Positions 30,374-38,825 of a DNA stretch of 64,000 bases are shown here, one piece after another. Source of the stretch: Yersinia similis (GTDB lineage: Bacteria > Pseudomonadota > Gammaproteobacteria > Enterobacterales > Enterobacteriaceae); contig NZ_CGBP01000015.1 in NCBI RefSeq assembly GCF_001053095.1, positions 43,356 to 107,355 on the forward strand, read 5' to 3'. The notes under the pieces are model-generated. The model did not search any database, was not told the DNA's origin, and was given only the letters and a program-made list of their open reading frames with translations. The first letter of the stretch is position 1. Every line of letters begins with the position of its first letter. Both the position numbers and the translations under genes were made by a program.

Positions 30374-32251
30374 TTAATCGGTCACTACTGTTTGCAGCAC
30401 CAGATAACGGGCAATAGCTATCAACTTCTCATGAGTCTCTTCTAGCTCGCGCAGTGGTTCAGCTTGGTGGGTGATTTCGGTTCCGGCTTGTAACCCAAAT
30501 ATTTTATTCTTACGGTACAGGCTCCCTAAAACCAGCATTGCATCCAATGCGCCATTGCTGTCAACCATTAGCACGTTGCTACTATAGGACCCCGATGATT
30601 CCGATTCATGCCCAAGAGTTGCTTGCATCAGATGATCTTTAGGAATACCGGCAGCTAGAGAATGCAGGGATTGAATAGCTTGCCAGTGGCTGACACCTTT
30701 TTGTAGCTGGCCTTGCAGACTGGAGGTGAGATATTGCACCTTACCGCGAGTAAGCACCTTCATATACGGAGCAATGGCAACCGAACCCGGTACACAGATT
30801 GATGTTAGCGTTGCAACAACAGCGTGGATTGAGCTGGTATGTTCAGCGATATCTTTAGTATTGACCCGTAATTCATGATGAAGCGGCACTGATTGAGTTT
30901 GGTCTGGCGACGGTGCATGTGTATCGGTTAAAAGTTGGGTGTTCAGACAGCCATTGGCTGAGACAGTCACGGCAGGCGCTGAGCTAAAGCCCATTAATTC
31001 AAATCCTTGCATCCGGAAAGCATAGGAGCGTGCCGATGTGTTATTTATGCGCCCACGTTGGTAGCTCGCGAGTAAATTAATGTTATCTGGCAGCGGTATC
31101 TGGCGCGATAAAAGGGCTTTCTGATATTTACCTTGTCTGATTTCATTAACGGTTTTTGTTACCCGATCACAGAAAATAGCAGGGTCAGTTTGCCGTATCT
31201 GCATTTCGATGGCGCTTCTTTCTATTTGCGGTTGCATCTGCCTATTTTGATGATGGTCACATTGAAGATTTTCATCATATTCACCGTTAGGTTGTCCATA
31301 ACTATATGGTTTACAAATAGATGGTTCACAAACAGATGGTTCACAGGTCGATGGCTTATAGATAGAGGGGGCATTGTCATATTGGCCACTGTCACATTGA
31401 TGCAGCATCGTAAGAAGTTGGGGTAAGTGGGAAGGAAGCAAACTGCGTATTATCACGCTGCCGTGATTGAGCCGATATTCATGCAGTGGAAGGAAAATTT
31501 GCAGTAGCTCAGTGCCGGGGGCAGTGTGGTACGTCGGGTTATGGAAGAGATGAGCCAGTTCCAATTGGCTGAGACCATAAGCTCGCCACTCTTTAATCGG
31601 GATACTCGCCAGTGCGGATGAGATATTACCGACGATGTCGGGGGATAACCAAACACGCTCTTGAAATTGTTCACCACTAAAACTATCGTCATGATCATTT
31701 TGCTGCTGGTAACGTATGTGAACATAATTAGGATAGACAGTTATCAGTGCCGCTAACCCAATACCGACCGAGAACTCGCCGTCTTTTTCATAGATAGCGT
31801 AGTGTTGGCATTCCTCATTATCAGTTAGTGATGAATATCCTTCTGAGCAGCTTCTACTGCGAGAGATATCGAGGGCACCCTCTTGATAACGCTGTACTAA
31901 TTTTGTCGCCATTGTCAGGGGAGGAGTACTGAGCGTTTGTTGACACTGCGCATAGTAAAGTGGTTCTCCAGAGCAGGGCATGGGCGATGTTAATATCTCT
32001 GGAAGAGGAGCTCGGGCCCGAGCAGATAAATTTTGTCTATCTATTACATGTAACAACGGCCAACTGGATAGATGATTTTTATCCCACGACTGAGGCCCCA
32101 TCATTTCGGTAGTTTCTATAGTTTGGGTAAATGAGAATGAGGAAGGTATAACCTGAGAGGTGTAGGTGTAGGTGTAGGTGTAGGTGAATGGGGAAGGGGG
32201 TCTGTTTTTTCTGTGGGTCAATTTTCGTGGTGTGGACTTAATTAAGACCAT
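30374..32251 (-). CDS. Divergent chorismate-binding enzyme (isochorismate/salicylate synthase-like)
   Basis: The C-terminal half (about 380-620) belongs to the MenF/EntC/YbtS/TrpE superfamily. Landmarks are QKALLSRQI (catalytic Lys region), TKDIAEH (Mg-binding Glu), a shortened His segment (LHSLAAGIPKD) and AEPLRELEETHEKL (final Mg-binding Glu). The usual G-(A/F)-SPE motif carrying the general-acid Glu reads GFSSAP, so that Glu appears to be missing and activity is doubtful. At 625 residues it is much longer than the family (about 400-450). The first ~370 residues are a low-similarity extension with a Thr-Tyr repeat near residue 23 and Pro-Ser-x-Cys-Glu repeats near 300. AAGGATGA precedes the ATG. 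No partner menaquinone or siderophore genes are adjacent. Confidence 0.65.
   Translation of the reverse strand: MVLIKSTPRKLTHRKNRPPSPFTYTYTYTYTSQVIPSSFSFTQTIETTEMMGPQSWDKNHLSSWPLLHVIDRQNLSARARAPLPEILTSPMPCSGEPLYYAQCQQTLSTPPLTMATKLVQRYQEGALDISRSRSCSEGYSSLTDNEECQHYAIYEKDGEFSVGIGLAALITVYPNYVHIRYQQQNDHDDSFSGEQFQERVWLSPDIVGNISSALASIPIKEWRAYGLSQLELAHLFHNPTYHTAPGTELLQIFLPLHEYRLNHGSVIIRSLLPSHLPQLLTMLHQCDSGQYDNAPSIYKPSTCEPSVCEPSICKPYSYGQPNGEYDENLQCDHHQNRQMQPQIERSAIEMQIRQTDPAIFCDRVTKTVNEIRQGKYQKALLSRQIPLPDNINLLASYQRGRINNTSARSYAFRMQGFELMGFSSAPAVTVSANGCLNTQLLTDTHAPSPDQTQSVPLHHELRVNTKDIAEHTSSIHAVVATLTSICVPGSVAIAPYMKVLTRGKVQYLTSSLQGQLQKGVSHWQAIQSLHSLAAGIPKDHLMQATLGHESESSGSYSSNVLMVDSNGALDAMLVLGSLYRKNKIFGLQAGTEITHQAEPLRELEETHEKLIAIARYLVLQTVVTD
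31307..31366 (-). repeat. 15-bp tandem repeat inside the chorismate-binding gene
   Basis: Four 15-base units of the type TGGTTCACAAACAGA (on the plus strand), in frame, encoding a Pro-Ser-(Ile/Thr/Val)-Cys-(Glu/Lys)-like pentapeptide on the minus strand. Copy-number change would keep the frame. The repeat sits in a linker before the catalytic domain. Confidence 0.75.
32158..32186 (-). repeat. Hexanucleotide microsatellite near the 5' end of the chorismate-binding gene
   Basis: (AGGTGT) repeated four times plus AGGTG on the plus strand; on the coding strand it gives Thr-Tyr repeats at about residues 23-31. The six-base unit changes protein length by two residues per unit without a frameshift. 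Such loci vary between strains in Yersinia. Confidence 0.8.
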
Positions 32252-32723
32252 AACATCATCCTTGTGTAATAGTTATTTTGATTAATCAATTCTTTATAGA
32301 TATTGTTTTTGCTATTCATCTGAATGATGTTCTCTATCATCAGTATTATTATGTTAATCCAATTATTTGTCATTAGCACACCCTTTAACAACCTTATTGC
32401 AATAGACCTGTTGGTGTAAATGCATTATATAACAATGATATGTGAATTATTAATAATTAAGTGGGTTGATTTTGTGGCTCCCCTCTATGATAGGGTTCCA
32501 TGCTGGATTCCATTTTGATTTAATGATTGCCTTGATTTAATGAATTGCCCGCTTCATTACTTATATTTAACCGTTTTTCTTGCGTTGTATAATTTCACAC
32601 TCTTTATTTCTGTGTTGTATCTATGCTTATTGATGCCATTGATGCCATTGATGCGTCAGGATAGGATAGTGACGGTAGGAGGGAGTTGGTGTTTGCCGAG
32701 AAAAGCTAGGTATATTCAGGTAG

Positions 32724-32850
32724 TCCCCATTCTAATAATAGGGGAATTATCTGAAATAGTGTTTTCCATCTGCACCTTTAAGCGCCAAACAGGTATTCTA
32801 GTCGCTCACTAGCAGGTTTGACCATTTCCGTTCCCCAATAAATTTAGGGG
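32724..32850. promoter_or_regulatory. Paired TCCCC-N-GGGG dyads upstream of the lipid operon
   Basis: Two similar dyads, TCCCC-ATTCTAATAATA-GGGG (32724-32744) and TCCCC-AATAAATTTA-GGGG (32832-32850), 108 bases apart, in the 675-base gap between the divergent chorismate-binding gene and the KAS III gene. The rest of the gap is AT-rich with no supported gene. They may be operators of an unidentified regulator. Confidence 0.35.
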
Positions 32851-32926
32851 CAGTCAAAGGGAGATTTCTCCCCGGCCACTTACTGGCAATTCACTTCTCA
32901 AGCGTTAAAAAGGTATCTATCTTTCC

Positions 32927-33934
32927 ATGTCGACATCATTAACTTCAGCACCTCATCTGGCGTTCAAAATTATCGCCACAGGGGTATCGTTACCCCCTGA
33001 TAGGGTGGAATCCTCGACGTTGGATCGTAAACTCAATAAGCCTGTCGGTTATGTAGAACAACGTTCTGGCGTCCGACATCGCTATCATGCGACGTCAGAT
33101 GCTAACCAGGCTGAGTTAGCAGCAGCAGCACTGCATGATGCCCTTGAGCGGCATGAGATCAATCCCTCCTCAATCGATTTATTAATATCAGCCTCGGCTA
33201 TTGCCTACCAGGCCCTACCGTGCACAGCGGTACATATTCTCAAAATAGCGGGTTTGGCACCCGGCATTGCTGGGTTTGATATCAATAGCAGTTGCGTGAG
33301 TTTTATTTCCGCATTACAGGTGGCTGCGGGGCTACTGAATGCCGGAACTTATCAACGTATCGCTATTGTTTCAGCCGATCTAGCATCACGAGGTATTGAT
33401 TGGAATGATGAGGAGTCTTCGCTGATCTTCGGTGATGGTGCTGCATGTGCCATTGTGGAACGAGGAGATGGCGGCAGTGGCATATTGGCTAGTTTGGTTG
33501 AAATGTATCCTACGGGCAGTGAGTTATGTGAGATTCGGGCGGGTGGCACACGATGCAACCCTCGCTCAGGTATGGATAACAACGATTTTTTATTTCATAT
33601 GCAGGGGAAGAAGTTGTTTCGACAAGCCTCGGGCGTCATCGAAGATTATTTTCAGCGTCTATTGAAAAAAAGTGGGCTGACGTTGGCGGATATTGCCACT
33701 GTGGTTCCACATCAGGCGAGCCATTTATCGCTGGCACATATGCGCAAACGTTTACATGTGCCAACAGATGTGCTGGTGGATATCTATCGAGAGCATGGTA
33801 ACCAGGTGGCGGCATCAATACCGACCGCATTACATGCCGCAGTGATGAGCGGGCGCTTTTTGCCGGGTAAACCGGTGATGCTTATTGGTACCGCAGCAGG
33901 ATTGACGCTGGCGGGTATGGTTTTGCTGCCATGA
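32927..33934 (+). CDS. 3-oxoacyl-ACP synthase III (KAS III)-like condensing enzyme
   Basis: First gene of a 12-gene lipid operon. The 335-residue thiolase-fold protein keeps the full triad: Cys123 (INSSCVSF), His262 (VVPHQASH) and Asn292 (GNQVAASIP). It should therefore catalyse a Claisen condensation, either acyl-CoA with malonyl-ACP (FabH type) or two acyl chains (OleA type). It is too diverged to be housekeeping FabH and has no adjacent fab genes. The FDINSSC and GDGAACAI segments are family-typical. The next gene starts 13 bases downstream. Substrate is unknown; no acyl carrier protein is encoded in the operon, so a general cellular ACP or CoA esters would be used. Confidence 0.88.
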   Translation: MSTSLTSAPHLAFKIIATGVSLPPDRVESSTLDRKLNKPVGYVEQRSGVRHRYHATSDANQAELAAAALHDALERHEINPSSIDLLISASAIAYQALPCTAVHILKIAGLAPGIAGFDINSSCVSFISALQVAAGLLNAGTYQRIAIVSADLASRGIDWNDEESSLIFGDGAACAIVERGDGGSGILASLVEMYPTGSELCEIRAGGTRCNPRSGMDNNDFLFHMQGKKLFRQASGVIEDYFQRLLKKSGLTLADIATVVPHQASHLSLAHMRKRLHVPTDVLVDIYREHGNQVAASIPTALHAAVMSGRFLPGKPVMLIGTAAGLTLAGMVLLP

Positions 33935-33947
33935 GAGTCTTACGACC

Positions 33948-34964
33948 ATGAAAGTTTTAGTGACGGGGGCAACCAGTGGGTTGGGGCGCAACGCAGCACA
34001 ATGGCTGCTGGAGGCGGGGCATGAGGTTTATGCTATCGGGCGGGATGAACTGGCGGGGGAAGAACTGCGCAGGTTAGGGGCCACCTTTATCCCGCTGGAT
34101 CTAACCATGACCACAATGGAGGTCTGCCAGCAATGGGTCAAAACGTGCGATGTGGTTTGGCACTGCGCCGCTAAATCGGCACCGTGGGGTAACCCGCAGG
34201 ATTTTCACCAGACCAATGTGGTGGTGACGCATAAACTTGCTCAGGCCTCCGGGCGTGAGGGGGTTAAGCGGTTCATTCATATATCATCACCTGCCGTGTA
34301 TTTCGATTTTTGTCATCATCATGATCTGCCTGAAACATACCGAGCCACCCGCTTTTCCAGCCACTATGCCAGCAGTAAATATGCGGCGGAGCAGGTGTTG
34401 CATGAATGTATCGCTCATTATCCGGACACCACTTATGTGATCCTGCGCCCACGTGGGTTATTTGGTCCCCATGATCGAGTGATTGTGCCGCGTTTGCTGC
34501 AACAACTGAGCAGAGATCGCAATGTGCTGCGTTTACCGGGAGGAGGGCAAGCTCAGCTTGATCTCACGTTTGTGCTGAATGTGGTGCATGCCATGATGTT
34601 AGCCACTGATAACGAAGAGCTACGCTCCGGTGCGATTTATAATATTACCAATCAGGAGCCGCAACGGCTGGTGACGATGCTGGATTCTCTGTTGAATCAG
34701 CAGCTTCACATTAACTATACCTTGCAGTCAGTGCCTTACTCGTTACTTTCTGTCGTGGCGGCAGGGATGGAGCTGGTCGCTAGTGTGACCCGGAAAGAAC
34801 CGCTGTTAACCCGTTACAGTGTTGGCGCCGTCTATTTTGATATGACCCTTAATTCAGAACGTGCCATTAATGAACTTGGCTACCGGCCTCGCTACTCAAT
34901 GGCGGAGGGGATTGTGTTGACCGGCGAGTGGCTTAGTGCGCAGAGGAGTGGCCTGCATGGCTAA
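33948..34964 (+). CDS. Extended SDR / 3-beta-HSD-like NAD(P)-dependent enzyme (first copy)
   Basis: A 338-residue extended short-chain dehydrogenase with the N-terminal nucleotide-binding GATSGLG (residues 7-13), HISSPAVY and the catalytic YASSK (Tyr-x-x-x-Lys, about 140-144). It resembles the 3-beta-hydroxysteroid dehydrogenase/NSDHL branch, which includes OleD-type 2-alkyl-3-ketoacid reductases. Coming right after a condensing enzyme, it could reduce the beta-keto group of the new chain. A second enzyme of the same class is encoded at 41126-42088. The MBL gene overlaps its end by eight bases. Confidence 0.85.
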   Translation: MKVLVTGATSGLGRNAAQWLLEAGHEVYAIGRDELAGEELRRLGATFIPLDLTMTTMEVCQQWVKTCDVVWHCAAKSAPWGNPQDFHQTNVVVTHKLAQASGREGVKRFIHISSPAVYFDFCHHHDLPETYRATRFSSHYASSKYAAEQVLHECIAHYPDTTYVILRPRGLFGPHDRVIVPRLLQQLSRDRNVLRLPGGGQAQLDLTFVLNVVHAMMLATDNEELRSGAIYNITNQEPQRLVTMLDSLLNQQLHINYTLQSVPYSLLSVVAAGMELVASVTRKEPLLTRYSVGAVYFDMTLNSERAINELGYRPRYSMAEGIVLTGEWLSAQRSGLHG

Positions 34965-35763
34965 GATCACCACGTTTGAAGTTGGCTATTGCACACACCT
35001 TGCCTGCATGGCGCTTAAAGGCGCTCCTTTTCGCGTTTGCAAGTTCCCGGCACGCGCCTGTTTGATTGAGGTAGACGACCGCCGTTGGCTGTGGGATACC
35101 GGCTACGCAACATGGTTTGAGCAGTACACCCGGTCAGGGGTTTTTCGCCTCTACCGGCAGGTGACACCAGTCTATTTCGATCCCGCTCAGTCTCTGGTGA
35201 CACAATTACGTGAGCAAGGCTATGTTAATCGGGATATCCACGGGCTGATCTTGTCTCACTTTCATGCCGATCATATTGCCGGGCTGCGTGATTTTAGCGA
35301 GCTTACTTTTATTTGCTCTGGCAACGGCTGGCAAAAAACACGTGACCTGCGTGGCATTGCGGCCCTACGGCAGGCGTTTATTCCCGGCCTGATACCGGAG
35401 GGTTTTGAATCTTCCCTTCAGTTTATCGAAAGTTTCCCACTGCGGACGTTGCCGTCTGAACTCGCCCCCTTTGAGAGCGGTTTCGAATTGCCCGGCAGCA
35501 AAGGGCAGGTCATTCTGGTACCACTACCGGGCCATGCGGTGGGTCATATGGGGGCATTTATTCTTACGGATGAGGGGTGGGTCTTGCTGGCGAGTGACGC
35601 GGCTTGGTCACCGTTAAGTTACCAACAACTGCGTGGGCCATCACGTATCGCGAACTTATTGATGGCAGATTCACGCGCTTACTACCAAACGTTACAGCAG
35701 CTCAATCAGTTATGGCGTACGGGGAAAACAGACATTCGGTTATGCCATGAGGGGGATTTATGA
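34957..35763 (+). CDS. Metallo-beta-lactamase-fold hydrolase
   Basis: A 268-residue MBL-superfamily protein with the metal-binding HFHADH (His101, His103, Asp105, His106), GHAVGHMG (third His), and a late CHEGD. It is close in pattern to lactonase/thioesterase-like members. In this operon it may hydrolyse an acyl thioester or lactone intermediate. The ATG at 34957 overlaps the previous gene by eight bases; an upstream in-frame ATG at 34936 lies deeper in that gene and is less likely. Its end overlaps the next gene (ATGA). Confidence 0.85.
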   Translation: MAKITTFEVGYCTHLACMALKGAPFRVCKFPARACLIEVDDRRWLWDTGYATWFEQYTRSGVFRLYRQVTPVYFDPAQSLVTQLREQGYVNRDIHGLILSHFHADHIAGLRDFSELTFICSGNGWQKTRDLRGIAALRQAFIPGLIPEGFESSLQFIESFPLRTLPSELAPFESGFELPGSKGQVILVPLPGHAVGHMGAFILTDEGWVLLASDAAWSPLSYQQLRGPSRIANLLMADSRAYYQTLQQLNQLWRTGKTDIRLCHEGDL

Positions 35764-37046
35764 TCCCATTTATAACACTGTGGCACTATTTTCGTATCCG
35801 ACGCTTGCGTTTTGCCAACCGTGAAATGCTTGAAGCTTATCAGGTCAAAAAACTCCAGCAGTTCTCGCAGCAGGTATTGGCTAACAGTCCTTGGTTCAAG
35901 CGTTATGCCTCACAGCCTATCACGACGTGGCCGTTGATGAATAAGCAACTGATGATGGAACATTTTGATGTAATGAATACGCAGGGCTTACACCGTGATG
36001 GGCTAATGGCATGTGCACTTGGCAGTGAGCAAGATCGCGATTTTTCACGTCAAACCGGGAAGTTCAGCGTTGGGTTATCATCTGGCACCTCGGGTCAGCG
36101 TGGCCTCTTTGTGGTCAGCCCACAAGAACAGCAGCTCTGGGCAGGGGGTATTTTGGCTAAAATGTTGCCCGATGGCTTATTTGCGGGTGAGCGTGTGGCG
36201 CTATTTCTGCGGGCGGATAATAACCTTTACCAAAGTGTTAACAACCGTTGGTTGAGTTTGGCGTTCTACGATCTTTTTCAGCCTTTTCAGTCTCACGCAG
36301 GTCTTCTGGAACAGCAGTCGCCGACGATTATCGTCGCACCGGCACAGGTGCTACGGGCGTTGGCGTTGGCGGTGATGCGCGGAGAACTGCACCTCACGGT
36401 TAAAAAGGTGATTTCTGTCGCTGAGGTGTTGGACGAACAGGATCGTCAGCTTCTACAACAGGTTTTTGGTCACGTTGGTGAAGTGTATCAGGCGACAGAA
36501 GGCTTCTTAGCCGCCAGCTGTTCCCACGGTACCTTGCACCTGAATGAAGAGTTTCTACACATTGAGCCGCAGTGGATAGATGAGCGGCGCTTTACCCCTG
36601 TCATCACCGATTTTACGCGGCGAACCCAACCCATTGTACGTTACAAACTGGATGATGTGCTGGTGGTGAGCGATAAGCCCTGTCCTTGTGGCAACCCCGC
36701 GCGGGCGATTAGCCACATTGAAGGGCGTTGGGATGACCAGCTACTGCTTCCTGACCGGCAAGGCACATTGCAGGTGATATTTGCTGATCTCTGTAGCCGG
36801 GTATTGGCCACTGCGTTACCGCTGACGGCGGATTACCGCCTGATTCAACATGGCGACCATCATCTACATTTGATGGCCGATTGCACAGCTAGCGAACTGG
36901 AGCGTTGCCGGGATGCGTTGGTATTGATGCTTCAGCAGCAGGGTATTGAGACCGAGAGGTTATGTTGGCAGTTGGATACAGTGGTCGTGGTCCCACAATT
37001 TGATCGCAAAAGGCGGCGTATTATTCGTCAAGGAGCCGCAGCGTGA
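35760..37046 (+). CDS. Adenylate-forming enzyme (F390-synthetase/PaaK-like)
   Basis: A 428-residue protein of the adenylate-forming superfamily in the phenylacetate-CoA-ligase / coenzyme-F390-synthetase-related group. The ATP-binding loop is SSGTSGQRGLF (about 110-120), and YQATEGFLA and RYKLDDVLVV follow as the adenine/ribose motifs. A CPCGNP segment is seen in related proteins. It probably activates a carboxylate (fatty acid or condensation product) as an acyl-adenylate for transfer. The start overlaps the MBL stop by four bases and its stop overlaps the next start (GTGA). Confidence 0.82.
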   Translation: MIPFITLWHYFRIRRLRFANREMLEAYQVKKLQQFSQQVLANSPWFKRYASQPITTWPLMNKQLMMEHFDVMNTQGLHRDGLMACALGSEQDRDFSRQTGKFSVGLSSGTSGQRGLFVVSPQEQQLWAGGILAKMLPDGLFAGERVALFLRADNNLYQSVNNRWLSLAFYDLFQPFQSHAGLLEQQSPTIIVAPAQVLRALALAVMRGELHLTVKKVISVAEVLDEQDRQLLQQVFGHVGEVYQATEGFLAASCSHGTLHLNEEFLHIEPQWIDERRFTPVITDFTRRTQPIVRYKLDDVLVVSDKPCPCGNPARAISHIEGRWDDQLLLPDRQGTLQVIFADLCSRVLATALPLTADYRLIQHGDHHLHLMADCTASELERCRDALVLMLQQQGIETERLCWQLDTVVVVPQFDRKRRRIIRQGAAA

Positions 37047-37660
37047 AAACAGGGCTATTTCGCGCGGGGCAACTGCTATTGGGCTGGGGGTTTGTTGGCG
37101 TTGTTTATAACCTGGCCGACCGGTTTCAGGGCGTTGGCCATGTCATCACGCCTTCTTGGATTGACGACTTGATCCCATTCTCTACTTCCGCCGTCTGGCT
37201 GTACCTGTCGTTTTTTCTCATCATTCCAATGGGCTATTTTCTGGCACCCATCAAGGCGGTTAGTTGGTTGGCGCGGGCAATGCAGATCTCTGCCTTGGGG
37301 GCAGGGGCGATATACCTGCGGTGGCCAACTACGCTGAATTATCCGGTTGATGTAGGTCAGGGGGTAAGCTCTCAACTTTTAGCCACCTTAACTGTCGTTG
37401 ATTCTGTGCAGAATTGTCTCCCCTCATTGCATATCGCTCTGACGATGCTGGCTGTGTGGGCGATTAGCAAAGGGAAGGTCCGGGTCAGAACACTCTTTTT
37501 TATTCTTTGGGGCGTGGCAATCGCTTTTTCTATCCTGCAATTAAAACGTCACTTATTGATTGATCTGGTCGGCGGTATTGCACTGGCATGGGTAGCAGGT
37601 GTTATCGCGCAGTGGGTAAATGGGTACCGTAACAAACAAAAGGATCTGTGCCATGAGTGA
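37043..37660 (+). CDS. PAP2-superfamily membrane phosphatase
   Basis: A 205-residue integral membrane protein with about five helices and the PAP2 catalytic motifs CLPSLH (His130) and KRHLLID (Arg169, His170, Asp174). The first PAP2 motif (KxxxxxxRP) is not obvious, so the site may be reduced. Such enzymes dephosphorylate phosphatidate, diacylglycerol-pyrophosphate or polyprenyl-pyrophosphates, and in sphingolipid pathways inositol-phosphoryl substrates. The GTG start overlaps the previous stop. Here it may release a phosphate from a lipid intermediate at the membrane. Confidence 0.82.
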   Translation: MKTGLFRAGQLLLGWGFVGVVYNLADRFQGVGHVITPSWIDDLIPFSTSAVWLYLSFFLIIPMGYFLAPIKAVSWLARAMQISALGAGAIYLRWPTTLNYPVDVGQGVSSQLLATLTVVDSVQNCLPSLHIALTMLAVWAISKGKVRVRTLFFILWGVAIAFSILQLKRHLLIDLVGGIALAWVAGVIAQWVNGYRNKQKDLCHE

Positions 37661-38825
37661 ACTGATTATTCCCGTCATCCTGATGGTGGTTTTTGTGGTG
37701 GGAGAAGCGTGGTTACTGAAATTGAAAGACGGGTATTACGTTGATTGGCATGACGTGGTTTTCAACATCAATTCCGGGCATATTATGTTGTGGCTTTTCC
37801 GCGGGCTGGAAATTGTCTGCTACACCGCCGTATTGAATCATTTCAGTCTGAGTCTATTTACGGACGTTTCTCCATTTTGGGTCTGGTGTTTTGCATTATT
37901 CGCCTGGGACTTCGGTTTTTACTGGCTGCACCGCTTACATCATCAACTGCGTTTATTGTGGGCGGTACACGTCGTGCATCATCAAGGGGAGCATTACAAC
38001 TTATCTCTTGGCGTGCGGAACTCTTGGTACTCTTCGCTCACCTCCATTCCTTTCTTTATTGTACTGGCCTGGCTTGGCGTTCCGCTGACAGTTTTCCTTG
38101 GTGTCTCCATCCTGCACTATTCTATTCAGTTTTTTAACCATAGTGCGATGACGCCAAGACTTGGTTTTCTGGAAAAGATATTTGTTACGCCATTCCACCA
38201 TCGGATACACCATATCAACGATATGGCTTACGCTAACAGTAATTATGGCGGAAGCTTTATTTTCTGGGACAAGTTATTTGGCACCTTTTGCGCCGCTCCG
38301 CCAGCGCAGCTTTATCACTATGGTGTGAAAGGGAAGCGGCCATCCCATAATCCGTTTGTGGCAAGTAATTTACCCTTTGCCCGTTACTTGAAATTACCGT
38401 CAATGACTCAAGAGGCCGGGCGCAGTTTTGATGTGTCCCCTTGGGTCGTGTTTAGCGGCGCGATGCTGCTGTTCGCCTTGGTTCTGGGTTACATTCAATG
38501 GTATGGCTACGGTTATCAAAACGTGACCGCGTCACAGATTACCCTGTTTATTTTGCTGGCACTGGGAACCATCACCCTTGGGGGAATTTCTGAAGGGCAA
38601 CGTTGGGGTATCGTTGGCTGGTTTAGTCTCACTCTGCTGTTGCCACTGATCTTTATTCTCTGGTTTGGCTGGTCGCATGGATTCTGGCTGATAACCATAC
38701 TGATGTTGACGTTGCACGGGACTTGCGTGTTGTGTGGTTGGGGACGGAGGAAGGTTGCAGTGAATAAGACTGAAACAAAGAAGACGGAAGTGAAGAAAAC
38801 TGATGTGGAGCCTCCTCATGCCTGA
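37653..38825 (+). CDS. Sterol-desaturase / fatty-acid-hydroxylase family di-iron enzyme
   Basis: A 390-residue membrane protein with the three His clusters of the family: HRLHH (93-97), HVVHH (106-110) and HHRIHH (182-187). Three or four further helices at the C-terminus and the overall size recall alkylglycerol monooxygenase-like members, though sphinganine or sterol hydroxylases are alternatives. It should use O2 to hydroxylate or cleave a lipid. The hydrophilic tail NKTETKKTEVKKTDVE is unusual. It overlaps both neighbours by eight bases. Confidence 0.87.
   Translation: MSELIIPVILMVVFVVGEAWLLKLKDGYYVDWHDVVFNINSGHIMLWLFRGLEIVCYTAVLNHFSLSLFTDVSPFWVWCFALFAWDFGFYWLHRLHHQLRLLWAVHVVHHQGEHYNLSLGVRNSWYSSLTSIPFFIVLAWLGVPLTVFLGVSILHYSIQFFNHSAMTPRLGFLEKIFVTPFHHRIHHINDMAYANSNYGGSFIFWDKLFGTFCAAPPAQLYHYGVKGKRPSHNPFVASNLPFARYLKLPSMTQEAGRSFDVSPWVVFSGAMLLFALVLGYIQWYGYGYQNVTASQITLFILLALGTITLGGISEGQRWGIVGWFSLTLLLPLIFILWFGWSHGFWLITILMLTLHGTCVLCGWGRRKVAVNKTETKKTEVKKTDVEPPHA

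Noticed and set aside
30374..32251. Calling the chorismate-binding protein MenF, EntC or YbtS
   Set aside because: Key SPE Glu is absent, length is unusual, and no menaquinone or siderophore genes are adjacent, so no symbol is justified.
32540..32812. 90-codon plus-strand frame upstream of the KAS III gene
   Set aside because: No ribosome binding site, hydrophobic low-complexity product, and it overlaps the candidate regulatory dyads.
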